Part shown: positions 9,401 to 17,419 of the stretch, in pieces
How positions within the stretch are numbered: position 1 is the stretch's first letter
How the letters are laid out: each line of letters opens with the position of its first letter
Source: Onstottus_B arcticum
GTDB lineage: Bacteria; Acidobacteriota; Blastocatellia; UBA7656
Assembly (NCBI GenBank): GCA_038040485.1
Contig: JBBPIE010000043.1
Span: 1-45,670 of the forward strand
Reading direction: 5' to 3'
DNA length: 45,670 nucleotides
The notes under the pieces: generated by a model
The model's input: the letters and a program-made list of their open reading frames with translations, nothing else
What the model was told of the DNA's origin: nothing
Databases searched by the model: none
Program-made: the position numbers and the translations under genes

Positions 9401-10096
9401 AAACGCAAACTGGCTGATCAACCAGCGGTCGGCGATGCGGTCGTAAAGAACAATTGGATCGCCCTGGTCCACCGTGGCGGCTAACCCACCGAGCGGAGCG
9501 AACAAACTGCTCTGCTTGAAGAACGGCACGAGGAGATTGCCGCTCTTGTCCCAGATGCCAACTCGATTATTCACAGTCTGGACGAAGTGGTTGGGGCCGA
9601 CGTCGCCGTTGGTATCAGGCGGAGCGACGTTGTTGCCGTCGGCAAAGGCTACGCCTTCAAAGGTCAGCGATGCAGCGGGAAGTACATTCGGCGCAAAAGA
9701 ACGCGGCGCGGTTTGCAGCGCGCCGTCAAACGAGCCTTTGATTCCCGATACCTCTTTGCGCGTTTCCTCGGAGTTCTTTTCGTTAACTTCCCGCGGTTCG
9801 ACCTCCGGCGGGCCCGGCTTCGCGCTGCTGATAGAGCGATCCGGCCGAGGCAGGTCCCTCACCGGCACGCTCTCGGCGAAGTCGACGGCTTGCGCGACCA
9901 CAGGTGTGAGGACTTGCACTGGGCCTTCCTTTTGCCTCGCGCGCGCAGCCCGGCTTGGCAGACTCTTCGACGGCTTACCGGCGCGAGCCGGAGCGGAGCG
10001 TTGGGGAGAGCGTTGAGCCTGCGACGGGACGAGCCAGACTCCAACTGCAAAGATCACAAGGGTGGTGACGATGAGGATGCGCAATTTGGCGTTCAT
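6404..10096 (-). CDS. Secreted multidomain protein with PPDTNGDVGPN domain, HYR domains and six-Cys cap
   Basis: 1230 aa. The ATG at 10096 follows GGAGG at a 5-nt spacing. Signal peptide MNAKLRILIVTTLVIFAVGVW..., then a basic Pro/Ala-rich linker. A domain of about 470 residues (about 140-608) contains PPDTNGDVGPNHFVQ, GDPIVLYDRIADRW and PDYPKFGVWPDGYY. I have seen such sequences in secreted bacterial proteins but know no assigned function. Then a carboxypeptidase-regulatory-like fold (about 615-700, GTLSGTVTACDTG), a CARDB-like beta domain (about 710-815), a Cys-containing domain beginning TTITGSLAAGDLTQTGRMGR (about 818-985), two HYR domains (from about 990), and the C-terminal cap (about 1123-1230). 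It is a paralogue of 10387-13992 along most of its length. A surface or extracellular role is inferred; no enzyme motif was found. Confidence 0.88.
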   Translation of the reverse strand: MNAKLRILIVTTLVIFAVGVWLVPSQAQRSPQRSAPARAGKPSKSLPSRAARARQKEGPVQVLTPVVAQAVDFAESVPVRDLPRPDRSISSAKPGPPEVEPREVNEKNSEETRKEVSGIKGSFDGALQTAPRSFAPNVLPAASLTFEGVAFADGNNVAPPDTNGDVGPNHFVQTVNNRVGIWDKSGNLLVPFFKQSSLFAPLGGLAATVDQGDPIVLYDRIADRWLISQFAFTALNAPPYHEAIAISKTGDPTGAYYLYDFILPGNEFPDYPKFGVWPDGYYMATNQFTNGGPFNGAGAFAFDRKKMILGDPTASLIYFSLNLSVPFASNGIFGMLPSDQDGLLPPPAGAPNVYGYFTADEFGDVQGDAVRLFNFHADYVTPASSTFTERAESPLVMSAFDPRNPNGRGDIEQPPPAGNNATDRLDSLSIDTMYRLQYFNRGGTESLVSNFTVNVSGVTPSSAAAYQAGFRYFELRKAAPAAPYAIVEQATFAPAPISGATGSNRWMGSAAIDNQENLAVGFSISSTTIFPSLNYAGRAFNDAPNGLQGEVTLFAGVGVQRGTSNRWGDYSSMQIDPADDCSFWFTSEYYTTNNLTFNWRTRIAKFKFPTCTAPPQGTLSGTVTACDTGAPLQFALVEVSGGPSDGFSAATIANGTYSKKLAPGTYSVTFSAAGHACAPAGPITVIIIDGQTTTLNQCLSGAAKFVAQSSALSGGDGDGIIERNECNNLNVTIKNDGCLTGSNVSAVLSSTTPGVTITQANSPYPATPENGTATNTVPYSFSTSAAFVCGTPITFTLTVTFTGGTSTFSFTLPTCGCPTTTITGSLAAGDLTQTGRMGRTATLGSCTSVKACPGAIAGDTNQHRYDLHTFVNGPTAACVTITTTTTCVAAPNDIITVAYLGTFNPTNLCTNYLNDPGGSPNPSNSFTVNVPAGGTLLVNVHEITANAGCSSYTISVSGLVCDTAGNGACGACQITCPANITVPNDTNQCGAVVTYAAPGTTGTCGTVTCSPASGSFFPRGTTTVTCTTTAGPTCTFTVTVNDTQPPTITCPVNITAVTATAADPCVVVSFASPTASDNCPGVVVVCNPPSGSCFPVGVTTVTCTATDASNNTATCTFTISVFNGRLQDDSAGCNNTVLFNTLTGDYRWCCNGTIYAGRATVSKAGNNYTLTHQPPDRRVLIKLLAGSFPPSGSGSLQSPPGLTRCSIQDRDTRNDTCICGAGAPKPTKPN

Positions 10097-10261
10097 TCAG
10101 GCCTCCAGAGCATCGGCGTCGGGGAGCGGATGCTCAATTCAGCGGAGCGTTTTTAGATCACATTGCTCTTGAGGAGTAATGCCGGTATGCGGTTTGTTCT
10201 CTCGTGCCACCCTCTTCCGAGAAAAATGATGGAAGGTCTACTGGCGCCAAGGTGTCGGGAG
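10097..10261 (-). promoter_or_regulatory. Conserved leader RNA, type B, of the 6404-10096 gene
   Basis: About 165 nt between predicted start site and ATG. The block 10155-10192 (plus-strand GATCACATTGCTC ... GGAGTAATGC) recurs at 14052-14091 upstream of the next paralogue. A looser similarity to the type A leaders (a GGCATT core followed by an AAGA and GAGCA pattern) can be drawn by eye. Confidence 0.4.
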
Positions 10262-10267
10262 AGCCAG

Positions 10268-10295
10268 ATACTATCACACGGAAGTTCCTTGTCAA
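10268..10295 (-). promoter_or_regulatory. Sigma70-type promoter of the 6404-10096 gene
   Basis: Minus strand TTGACA (10295-10290), 16-nt spacer ending CCGTGTGA, TAGTAT (10273-10268). Consensus -35 box. The same arrangement with an almost identical spacer end is at 14172-14199. Confidence 0.7.
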
Positions 10296-10319
10296 CGAGG
10301 TGTCCACGCAATCAATCAC

Positions 10320-10357
10320 AAAAAAGGAGGGAGTCCAAAGCGTTGGACCCCCTCCCT
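10320..10357 (-). terminator. Rho-independent terminator of the 10387-13992 gene
   Basis: Minus strand GGAGGGGGTCCAA, short loop, TTGGACTCCCTCC, then TTTTTT. The 13-bp stem contains one G-U pair. It lies 30 nt past the stop codon. Confidence 0.8.
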
Positions 10358-10386
10358 TAGACACCTTCTTCAAAGAAGGCACTTCC

Positions 10387-13300
10387 TTATTGCTTCGGAC
10401 CAACGATGGGTCCATCTCCGATGACGAAGTAGCCCGGAGGTGCAGTGCCGTTTTGCTCACAGTACGTCCTGGCAGCGGCGGCCTGCGCTGCAACGCTCGC
10501 CACCGAAGCCTTCGACTGATCGTGTGTGACAGTTACCGTACGGCAGCATCGAGACACGTTACCTGATGCATCGGTCGCAGTGACTATTATCAGATACACC
10601 CGTCCATTAGCATTGTCTTTGCGTTCGGCCCGAAGCCGCAGAGTGCCCACGGCGATGTCCTTAGCGTCGGGCGAGGTGACACCGTCGCCGGTGTCTTCCG
10701 TGTCGTCCTCGTCTCCAAAGACCGCCACCGAGATAACTGTCCCCGGGCAATTGTCGGTTGCCGATGCGGTCAGCCCCACGTTGATCAGGTTGTGGTTGGC
10801 CGGCGAAAGAGTGGTAGTTGAGACGTTGCACGTGATGACCGGGGCCTGCGTGTCGTTGACCGTCACGGTGAACGTGCAACTGGACCCTTGCGTCGTGCTG
10901 CAGGTTACGGTTGTCGTGCCGACCGGGAAGAATGACCCAGAAGCCGGCGAGCAAGCAACAACGCCGCACGTACCATTAGAGGTCGGGGGCGGATAGGTGA
11001 CGACTGCCCCGCACTGGTTTGGATCGTTCGGCTGGGATTGATTAGCCGGGCAACTGATTGAGCAGGGAACGCACTCACCCCCGCCGTCTGTGGTGCACAC
11101 CAGGCCTGAGACGTTCAGCGTATAGCTGCTGCATCCGGTGCCCGCGGTTATCTCGTGAACATTGATCACCAGAGTGCCATTGGCCGGAATGTTTACCGAC
11201 ATCGTAACGGGCACGCCTGTAGCTGGGCTGCCTCCAAGGTCGCCCAGATAGTTCGTGCAAAGGTTAGTTGGATTGAAACTCCCCAAGTAAGCCACGGTGA
11301 TTATCGGGTTGGTGGTCGAAGAGCAATTCGCCGTGGTCGTGATTTTCACGCAGGCGGGCGTTGGACCGTTGGTGAATGTGTAGAGATCGTATTGATGCTG
11401 AGCCGTATCGCCCGCAAATGCGCCGGGACAGGTCTTCGAGCTTCCGCAGGCGCTGGTTGGAGCGATGCGTCCCATGCGTCCCGTCTGCGTGAGATCGCCG
11501 GCAGCCAGTGAGCCGGTGATCGTTGTCGGCGCGCACTGACAACTGGGCAGCGAGAAATTCAGAACGTTCGGGCTGCCGCCGCCTGTATACGTCACCGTCA
11601 ATGTGAAGTTGATTATCGTCCCGCACACAAAAGTGGGCGACGTGCTGACAGAGAACGGAACTATGTTTGTCGAACTAGCATTCTCCGCGGTATCAGGATA
11701 AGGCGAGTTCGGCTGAGTGATTGTTACTCCTGGAGTGGTCGATGACAAGACTGCCGAAACCTGGGTCGCCTTTAGGCAGCCGTCATTCTTGATCGTCACA
11801 TTCAGGTTGTTGCACTCATTCAGATCGATGACGCCGTTTCCATTGCCGCCAGAGATGGCAGCAGATTGGAAGACAAACGTCGGTTGGCCCGAAAGACAGG
11901 CATCCAGCGTCGTCGTTTGTCCATTGACGATAACCGCCGTGAATGGTCCGACAGGGTTGCAGAGGTGGCCGGCTGCGGAGATGTTCACCGCATATGTCCC
12001 CGGCGCCAGTTGCATCGAGTAAGTGCCGTTCGCAATCGACGCGGCTGAGAATCCATCAGAAGGTCCGCCCGATACCTGGACCAGCGCGAACTCCAATGGC
12101 ACGCCGGTATCGCAAGCGGTGATGGTGCCCGCCAAGGTTCCCTGCTGAGGAGCCGTGCATGACGCGAACTTGACTTTGCCGATCCTGGTTTGCCAGTTAA
12201 ACGTCAAGTTGTTCGAGGTGTAGTACTCGTTGGCCATCCAAAACGTGCAATCGTCGGATGGATCCAGCATCGTAGAGCTGTAGTCACCCCAACGGTTACT
12301 GGTTCCGCGTTGTACGCCGGTGCCGGCGAACAATACGCCCTCCCCCTGGAACAACCCGTTCGGCGCGTCATTGAAAGCACGGGCGGCGTAATTGAGCGAG
12401 GGGAAGTGCCCGGCAGTTACCCCGGAGAGGCTGTAGCCAACCAGCAGATTGTCCTGGTTGTCATTGGCGGCGCTGCCCATCCAGCGGTTGTCGCCGGTTG
12501 CCCCGTTCCCGGCTCCGGGCGCGAAGGTCGCTTGCTCGGTGACTGCATATGAGCCGCCCGGACTATTCTTCTGCAGCTCAAAGTAGCGAAAGGCGGCCTG
12601 AAAGTTTGCGGCGCTCGTTGGAGCAACGCCGCTCACGTTGACGGTGAAGTTGGAAACGAGCGACTCAACCCCGGCCCGATTCTGGTACTGGAGCCGAAAC
12701 ATCAGTCGAGATCCAACTGTATCAAGCCGATCGGTGGCGTTATTTCCGGCAGGCGGCGGTTGCTCGATGTCGCCACGACCGCCAGGGTCACGAGCATCAA
12801 ACGCAAGGAGTGGGAGCGGGGCCGCGTACGTGCTCTCGGCCCGCTCTACAAAAGTGGAAGCCGCATACGTGGTGGTGTTGAAATTCAAATCGAAGAGTCG
12901 CAAACCATCCGCTGGATCGCCGAAATTATTGTCCGTGAAATAGACGAACACGTTCGGTGCGCCGGCTGGAGGAGGTAAAAGGCCATCGTGATCGGAAGGA
13001 AGCATGCCGAAAACGCCTTCCGGATGCGACGCCAGGTTCAGATTGAAGTAAACTCCCCCGGCGGTTGGATCGCCAACCAGCATCTTATTGCGGTCGAAAG
13101 CATAAGCGCCGGCCCCGTCGAAACTGCCTCCCAGGAAGAACTGGTTGGTCGTCATGTAGTAGCCGTCAGGCCAAACCCCAAACTTGGGATAATCCGGAAA
13201 CTCGTTGCCTGGTAGAACGAAGTCGTAGAGATAGTAGGCGCCGGTCGGATCGCCCGTCTTCGAGACGGCTACCGCCTCGTGATACGGGGGCGCGTTCAAC

Positions 13301-13992
13301 GCCGTGAAGGCAAACTGGGTAATGATCCAGCGGTCGGCGATTCGATCGTAGAGGACTATGGGGTCGCCACGATCCACCGTCGCGGCTAACGTGTTGAGCC
13401 CTGCAAACAGACTGCTTTGTCTGAATGCCGGACCGCGCGGAACACCATTCTTGTCATAGACGCGAACCAGAGTATTCACCGTTTCCACGATGTCGTTGGG
13501 GCCGACGTCAGCGTTCGTGTCGGGCGGAGCGGACCCATTGACGGCGATTCCCTCAAACGTCAGCGACGGGGCGGGCAAGGCCGTGGGCGCGCCGGGCGTT
13601 CGAGCTTTTGTGTTGCCTTGCAGCGCTGCGTCAAAGGAGGTCTTGTTCGCTGTAGCCGTGCGTCCGCTCTCGGTGTTTAGTTCGTTAATCTCGTGACCCT
13701 CGACCTCCGGACCGCCAGGAACTGTAATTAAAGATGAGGCGGCTGGAAGATCCCTGGCCGGCCGGCTCTCCGCGAACCCCACCGCATGGAACTCGACGGC
13801 TTCGACAGACTTTGACTGACTTGCTTTTGGCAACCGGGCGGTAGGCTTTGCGGCCGGACTTTTCGACGGCTTACCTGCACCAGCCGGCGCAGACCTTTGC
13901 ACAGGCCGCTGCGCTTGAGTCGGCGCGAACCAGACTCCAACAGCAAAAACCATGAGCGTGGTAACAATCAGGATGCGCGTTCGTGCGTTCAT
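10387..13992 (-). CDS. Secreted PPDTN-domain/HYR protein, paralogue lacking the six-Cys cap
   Basis: 1201 aa from the ATG at 13992, chosen because GGAGG precedes it and a signal peptide (MNARTRILIVTTLMVFAVGVW) follows at once. The frame is open 15 codons further upstream, but that extension lies in the leader. The domain order copies 6404-10096: N-domain with PPDTNADVGPND and PDYPKFGVWPDGYY, carboxypeptidase-regulatory-like fold near 611, CARDB-like domain, TTITGSLAAGDLTQTGRMGR domain, and HYR from about 977. The C-terminus differs: a divergent HYR-like domain with an acidic loop (FGDEDDTEDTGDG) and a short tail ending VIGDGPIVGPKQ replace the cap. Likely extracellular; function unknown. Confidence 0.88.
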   Translation of the reverse strand: MNARTRILIVTTLMVFAVGVWFAPTQAQRPVQRSAPAGAGKPSKSPAAKPTARLPKASQSKSVEAVEFHAVGFAESRPARDLPAASSLITVPGGPEVEGHEINELNTESGRTATANKTSFDAALQGNTKARTPGAPTALPAPSLTFEGIAVNGSAPPDTNADVGPNDIVETVNTLVRVYDKNGVPRGPAFRQSSLFAGLNTLAATVDRGDPIVLYDRIADRWIITQFAFTALNAPPYHEAVAVSKTGDPTGAYYLYDFVLPGNEFPDYPKFGVWPDGYYMTTNQFFLGGSFDGAGAYAFDRNKMLVGDPTAGGVYFNLNLASHPEGVFGMLPSDHDGLLPPPAGAPNVFVYFTDNNFGDPADGLRLFDLNFNTTTYAASTFVERAESTYAAPLPLLAFDARDPGGRGDIEQPPPAGNNATDRLDTVGSRLMFRLQYQNRAGVESLVSNFTVNVSGVAPTSAANFQAAFRYFELQKNSPGGSYAVTEQATFAPGAGNGATGDNRWMGSAANDNQDNLLVGYSLSGVTAGHFPSLNYAARAFNDAPNGLFQGEGVLFAGTGVQRGTSNRWGDYSSTMLDPSDDCTFWMANEYYTSNNLTFNWQTRIGKVKFASCTAPQQGTLAGTITACDTGVPLEFALVQVSGGPSDGFSAASIANGTYSMQLAPGTYAVNISAAGHLCNPVGPFTAVIVNGQTTTLDACLSGQPTFVFQSAAISGGNGNGVIDLNECNNLNVTIKNDGCLKATQVSAVLSSTTPGVTITQPNSPYPDTAENASSTNIVPFSVSTSPTFVCGTIINFTLTVTYTGGGSPNVLNFSLPSCQCAPTTITGSLAAGDLTQTGRMGRIAPTSACGSSKTCPGAFAGDTAQHQYDLYTFTNGPTPACVKITTTANCSSTTNPIITVAYLGSFNPTNLCTNYLGDLGGSPATGVPVTMSVNIPANGTLVINVHEITAGTGCSSYTLNVSGLVCTTDGGGECVPCSISCPANQSQPNDPNQCGAVVTYPPPTSNGTCGVVACSPASGSFFPVGTTTVTCSTTQGSSCTFTVTVNDTQAPVITCNVSTTTLSPANHNLINVGLTASATDNCPGTVISVAVFGDEDDTEDTGDGVTSPDAKDIAVGTLRLRAERKDNANGRVYLIIVTATDASGNVSRCCRTVTVTHDQSKASVASVAAQAAAARTYCEQNGTAPPGYFVIGDGPIVGPKQ

Positions 13993-14165
13993 TTGGGGGC
14001 CTCCGGGGCATTCTTTGTCGAGCAGATGCCCAATCAAGAGAAGGATTCTTGGATCACATTGCTCGTCTTAGGAGTAATGCTGTTACGCAGTTTCTTTTCT
14101 GTAACAACCGACGACCTTCCGCAGGCGGTGAAAGGAACATTTCCAAGGCATCGCGTGTCGGGGAG
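13993..14165 (-). promoter_or_regulatory. Conserved leader RNA, type B, of the 10387-13992 gene
   Basis: About 173 nt between predicted start site and ATG, with the block 14052-14091 shared with the type B leader at 10155-10192. The spacer 13993-14390 otherwise holds the promoter and the terminator of the next gene; nothing else is seen. Confidence 0.4.
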
Positions 14166-14171
14166 AGCGGA

Positions 14172-14199
14172 ATACTATCACACGGAGGTTTTTTGTCAA
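14172..14199 (-). promoter_or_regulatory. Sigma70-type promoter of the 10387-13992 gene
   Basis: Minus strand TTGACA (14199-14194), 16-nt spacer, TAGTAT (14177-14172). It matches the promoter at 10268-10295 in both boxes and in the spacer end CTCCGTGTGA. Confidence 0.7.
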
Positions 14200-14335
14200 C
14201 GAAGCGCCACGTTTACCTCGGGGTAATCAGCTTGGAGAACGACACGCACGCGACACGCTGTATCGCGTTTGGAGAGCTGATCGATTCGGCCAGTTGGATG
14301 ATCGCCTGAAGCTCCGGCATGGAGTTGCGCACACA

Positions 14336-14366
14336 AGAAAGACTGGCCGCGCGCGCAGCCAGCCCT
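14336..14366 (-). terminator. Probable terminator of the 14391-17138 gene
   Basis: Minus strand GGGCTGGCTGCGCG ... CGGCCAGTC then TTTCTTG. It is a diverged version of the GGCTGGCTGC hairpin after two other paralogues; two base pairs are G-U. Confidence 0.5.
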
Positions 14367-14390
14367 TTTGAGTTTCAGGTACGAGCCCGC

Positions 14391-17138
14391 TCAGAACTTC
14401 GGTGGCGCTGCAACGGCGGCGCCGCATAAGCACGTGTCGTTGCGAGTGTCGCGGTCTGTGATTACACACCTGATCGTGCCAGGGGGGCTTTGCAAAGAAG
14501 CTGTGCCCGAGGGCGGGAAGTTGCCCGCCGCAAGCTTGAGCAACAGCCTCCGGTCGGCCGCGTTGTGCTCGAGCGTGTAGTTGTTGCCTGACTTGATCAC
14601 TTTCGCTCTGCCGGTAAAGATCGTGCCGTGGCAGCACCAGCGGTAGTCGCCAGTGATTGTGTTGAACAGCACTGAGTTGTTGCAGCCTTCAAAGTCGTCC
14701 TGCAGCCTTCCGCTGAACAACGTAACAGTGAAGGTACATGTCGCCGTGTTGCCCGGGGCGTTAGTAGCCGTGCAGGTGACTGTGGTGGCGCCAACCGGGA
14801 AGCAACTGCCTGAAGGCGGATTGCAAACTACGGTGGCCCCCGGACATTTGTCGGTTGCGGGCGTCGCGAAATTGATGACCGAGCAAGCATCGCCGACGTT
14901 GGCGGTCACTGTCGTGACATTCGGCGGGCAGACGATAGCGGTGCACGGCGTGGTCGCGGTGCAGGCGTTGAGCAGAATCGAGACGGTGGAGTCACTATCG
15001 TTCGCCACGGCCAGATCGAGCTTGCCATCGCCATTCAAATCGCCCACCGCGACTGAGGCTGGACGGCTGCCCGTGGCAAAGTCGGTCTTCGTCCCAAAGC
15101 TGCCCGTGCCCGTGCCCAGCCGAATCGAGACGGTGTCGCCGTTAAGGTTCGCCACCGCCAGATCGAGCTTGCCATCGCCATTGAAATCGCCCACCGCGAC
15201 TGAAAACGGAAAAAACGGAAAGGTGTCTGTGCCGAAGTCGGTCTTCGCGCCAAAGCTGCCCGTGCCCGTGCCGAGCAGAATCGAGACGGAGGCGCCGTTA
15301 CCGTTCGCCGTCGCCAGATCGAGCTTGCCATCACCATTGAAATCCCCCACCGCGACTGAGAATGGACTTTGGCCAGTGCCAAAGTCGGTCTTCGCGCCAA
15401 AGCTGCCCGTGCCCGTGCCCAGCAGAATCGAGACGGTGTTGTCACCAGAGTTCGCCACCGCCAGATCGAGCTTGCCATCGCCATTGAAATCCCTGACCGC
15501 CACTGAGCGTGGGAGGCCGCCAGTGCCGAAGTCGGTCTTCGCCCCAAAGCTGCCCGTGCCCGTGCCCAACAGAATCGAGACGATGGCGCTAAGTTCGTTC
15601 GCCACCGCCAGATCGAGCTTGCCATCGCCATTGAAATCCCCCACCGCGACTGAGGTTAGACCGAAGTCCGCGCCGAAGTCGGTGTTCGCCCCAAAGCTGC
15701 CCGTGCCCGTGCCCAGCAGAATCGAGACGGTGCCGCCAGACTTCGCCACGGCCAGATCGAGCTTGCCATCGCCATTGAAATCGCCCACCGCGACTGAGCG
15801 TGGGTTGTCACCCGTGCCGAAGTCGGTCTTCGCCCCAAAGCTGCCCGTGCCCGTGCCCAGCAGAATCGAGACGGTGGCGGCACCAGAGTTCGCCGCCGCC
15901 AGATCGAGCTTGCCATCGCCATTGAAATCGCCCACCCCGACTGAGAATGGACCGATGCCCGTGCCGAAGTCGGTTTTGGGGCAAAACACTCCGGAGGAGA
16001 CAATTGGTGTGGTGTTCAGGAGAATCGAGACGGTGTCGCTTCCAAGGTTCGCCGACGCCAGATCGAGCATGCCATCCCCATTGAAATCCCCCACCGCGAC
16101 TGAGATTGGCTCGTCGCTCGTGCCGAAGTCGGTCTTGGGCCCAAAGCTGCCCGTGCCCGTGCCCAGCAGAATCGAGACGGTGTCGCTTCCAAGGTTCGCC
16201 GACGCCAGATCGAGCTTGCCATCGCCATTGAAATCGCCCACCGCGACTGAGAATGGACCGCCGCCCGTGCCGAAGTCGGTCTTCGCCCCAAAGCTGCCCG
16301 TGCCCGTGCCCAGCAGAATCGAGACGGTGGCGTCGCCACCGTTCGCCACCGCCAGATCGAGCTTGCCATCGCCATTGAAATCGCCAACCGCGACCGATTG
16401 TGCAAAGCCGCCCGTGCCGAAGTCGGTCTTCGCCCCAAAGCTGCCGGTGCCCGTGCCCAGCAGAATCGAGACGGTGCTGCTAGCATTGTTGTTCGCCACA
16501 GCCAGATCGAGCATGCCATCGCCATTGAAATCCCCCACCGCGACTGATTGTGCAGAGCCGCCCGTGCCGAAGTCGGTCTTCGCCCCAAAGCTGCCCGTGC
16601 CCGTGCCCAGCAGAATCGAGACGGTGTTGCTACCAAAGTTCGCCACAGCCAGATCGAGCTTGCCATCGCCATTGAAATCCCCCACCGCGACTGAGATTGG
16701 ACCGCTGCCCGTGCCGAAATCGGTCTTCGCCCCAAAGCTGCCCGTGCCCGTGCCAAGCAGAATCGAGACGGTGGCGCTATTGATGTTCGCCACCGCCAGA
16801 TCGAGCTTGCCATCGCCATTGAAATCGCCCACCGCGACTGAGAATGGAGAGCTGCCCGTGCCGAAGTCGGTCTTCGCCCCAAAGCCGCCCGTGCCCGTGC
16901 CGAGCAGAATCGAGACGGTGTCGCCAAGTCCGTTCGCCACCGCCAGGTCGAGCTTGCCATCGCCATTGAAATCCCCCACCGCGACTGAGCGTGGATCTAT
17001 GCCCGTGCCAAAGTCGGTCTTCGGGCCAAACGAAACGGTTTGGGCCGCAACTAGCTGAAGCGATACCAAAACAGTTAGACATACTGCTGCCAGCGGGAGG
17101 CCGGCTGAGACTACAACTCGGACAACGGACGATTTCAT
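14391..17138 (-). CDS. Secreted FG-GAP/VCBS repeat protein with HYR domain and six-Cys cap
   Basis: 915 aa. ATG at 17138 is preceded by GGAGGAGG; the frame is open 24 codons further upstream but without a signal peptide there. After a signal peptide (MKSSVVRVVVSAGLPLAAVCL), fourteen repeats of about 48 residues each carry DFNGDGKLDLA, the calcium-binding loop typical of FG-GAP beta-propeller blades. Repeats 1-7 end in VSILLN followed by an irregular linker (near residue 376). Repeats 8-14 end in VSILLN again near 725, suggesting two seven-bladed propellers. One HYR domain follows (about 730-805), then the cap shared with two neighbours (about 808-915). Likely an extracellular, calcium-stabilised binding protein; ligand unknown. 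A long opposite-strand frame over the repeats is a compositional shadow. Confidence 0.9.
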   Translation of the reverse strand: MKSSVVRVVVSAGLPLAAVCLTVLVSLQLVAAQTVSFGPKTDFGTGIDPRSVAVGDFNGDGKLDLAVANGLGDTVSILLGTGTGGFGAKTDFGTGSSPFSVAVGDFNGDGKLDLAVANINSATVSILLGTGTGSFGAKTDFGTGSGPISVAVGDFNGDGKLDLAVANFGSNTVSILLGTGTGSFGAKTDFGTGGSAQSVAVGDFNGDGMLDLAVANNNASSTVSILLGTGTGSFGAKTDFGTGGFAQSVAVGDFNGDGKLDLAVANGGDATVSILLGTGTGSFGAKTDFGTGGGPFSVAVGDFNGDGKLDLASANLGSDTVSILLGTGTGSFGPKTDFGTSDEPISVAVGDFNGDGMLDLASANLGSDTVSILLNTTPIVSSGVFCPKTDFGTGIGPFSVGVGDFNGDGKLDLAAANSGAATVSILLGTGTGSFGAKTDFGTGDNPRSVAVGDFNGDGKLDLAVAKSGGTVSILLGTGTGSFGANTDFGADFGLTSVAVGDFNGDGKLDLAVANELSAIVSILLGTGTGSFGAKTDFGTGGLPRSVAVRDFNGDGKLDLAVANSGDNTVSILLGTGTGSFGAKTDFGTGQSPFSVAVGDFNGDGKLDLATANGNGASVSILLGTGTGSFGAKTDFGTDTFPFFPFSVAVGDFNGDGKLDLAVANLNGDTVSIRLGTGTGSFGTKTDFATGSRPASVAVGDLNGDGKLDLAVANDSDSTVSILLNACTATTPCTAIVCPPNVTTVTANVGDACSVINFATPATDKCPGATVVCNPPSGSCFPVGATTVTCTATNAPGNTATCTFTVTLFSGRLQDDFEGCNNSVLFNTITGDYRWCCHGTIFTGRAKVIKSGNNYTLEHNAADRRLLLKLAAGNFPPSGTASLQSPPGTIRCVITDRDTRNDTCLCGAAVAAPPKF

Positions 17139-17334
17139 GGTTTCCTCCTCCTTGCTCTGATGTTTCCCTTGAAGTTGGTTCCTACAACCTTTAGACGGAA
17201 AGCAGCGCAAGTGTAATTCTTTTTTTCTAAAAATATCCGATCATTGCCACTTCCGAGCGAGCGAACGGGTCGTCGCAACACGCCAACCTGTCCCCTCTCC
17301 AGTTTGCGAACAGAAAATTATTAGTACCGGAGCT

Positions 17335-17364
17335 TTGCGCAGTTGAATTGGATTAATCTAGAAT
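17335..17364 (+). promoter_or_regulatory. Candidate promoter of the plus-strand cluster
   Basis: TTGCGC (17335-17340), 18-nt spacer, TAGAAT (17359-17364), 55 nt before the first gene. Only the -10 box is good. The spacer 17139-17419 must also promote the divergent FG-GAP gene, for which I see no strong boxes. Confidence 0.25.
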
Positions 17365-17419
17365 CAGTCGAGCGCAGATCCTTCATCGTGCCTGCGTCGC
17401 TTTGAACGAGGAGTCATTC

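Noticed and set aside
14976..17040. Regular DNA repeats considered as a CRISPR-like array
   Set aside because: Period is about 145 nt, in frame, and encodes FG-GAP blades; no short repeats with unique spacers and no cas genes.
14653..17058. 801-codon plus-strand open frame opposite the FG-GAP gene
   Set aside because: It repeats with the same period as the true gene, has no signal or ribosome-binding site, and arises from codon bias in the repeats.
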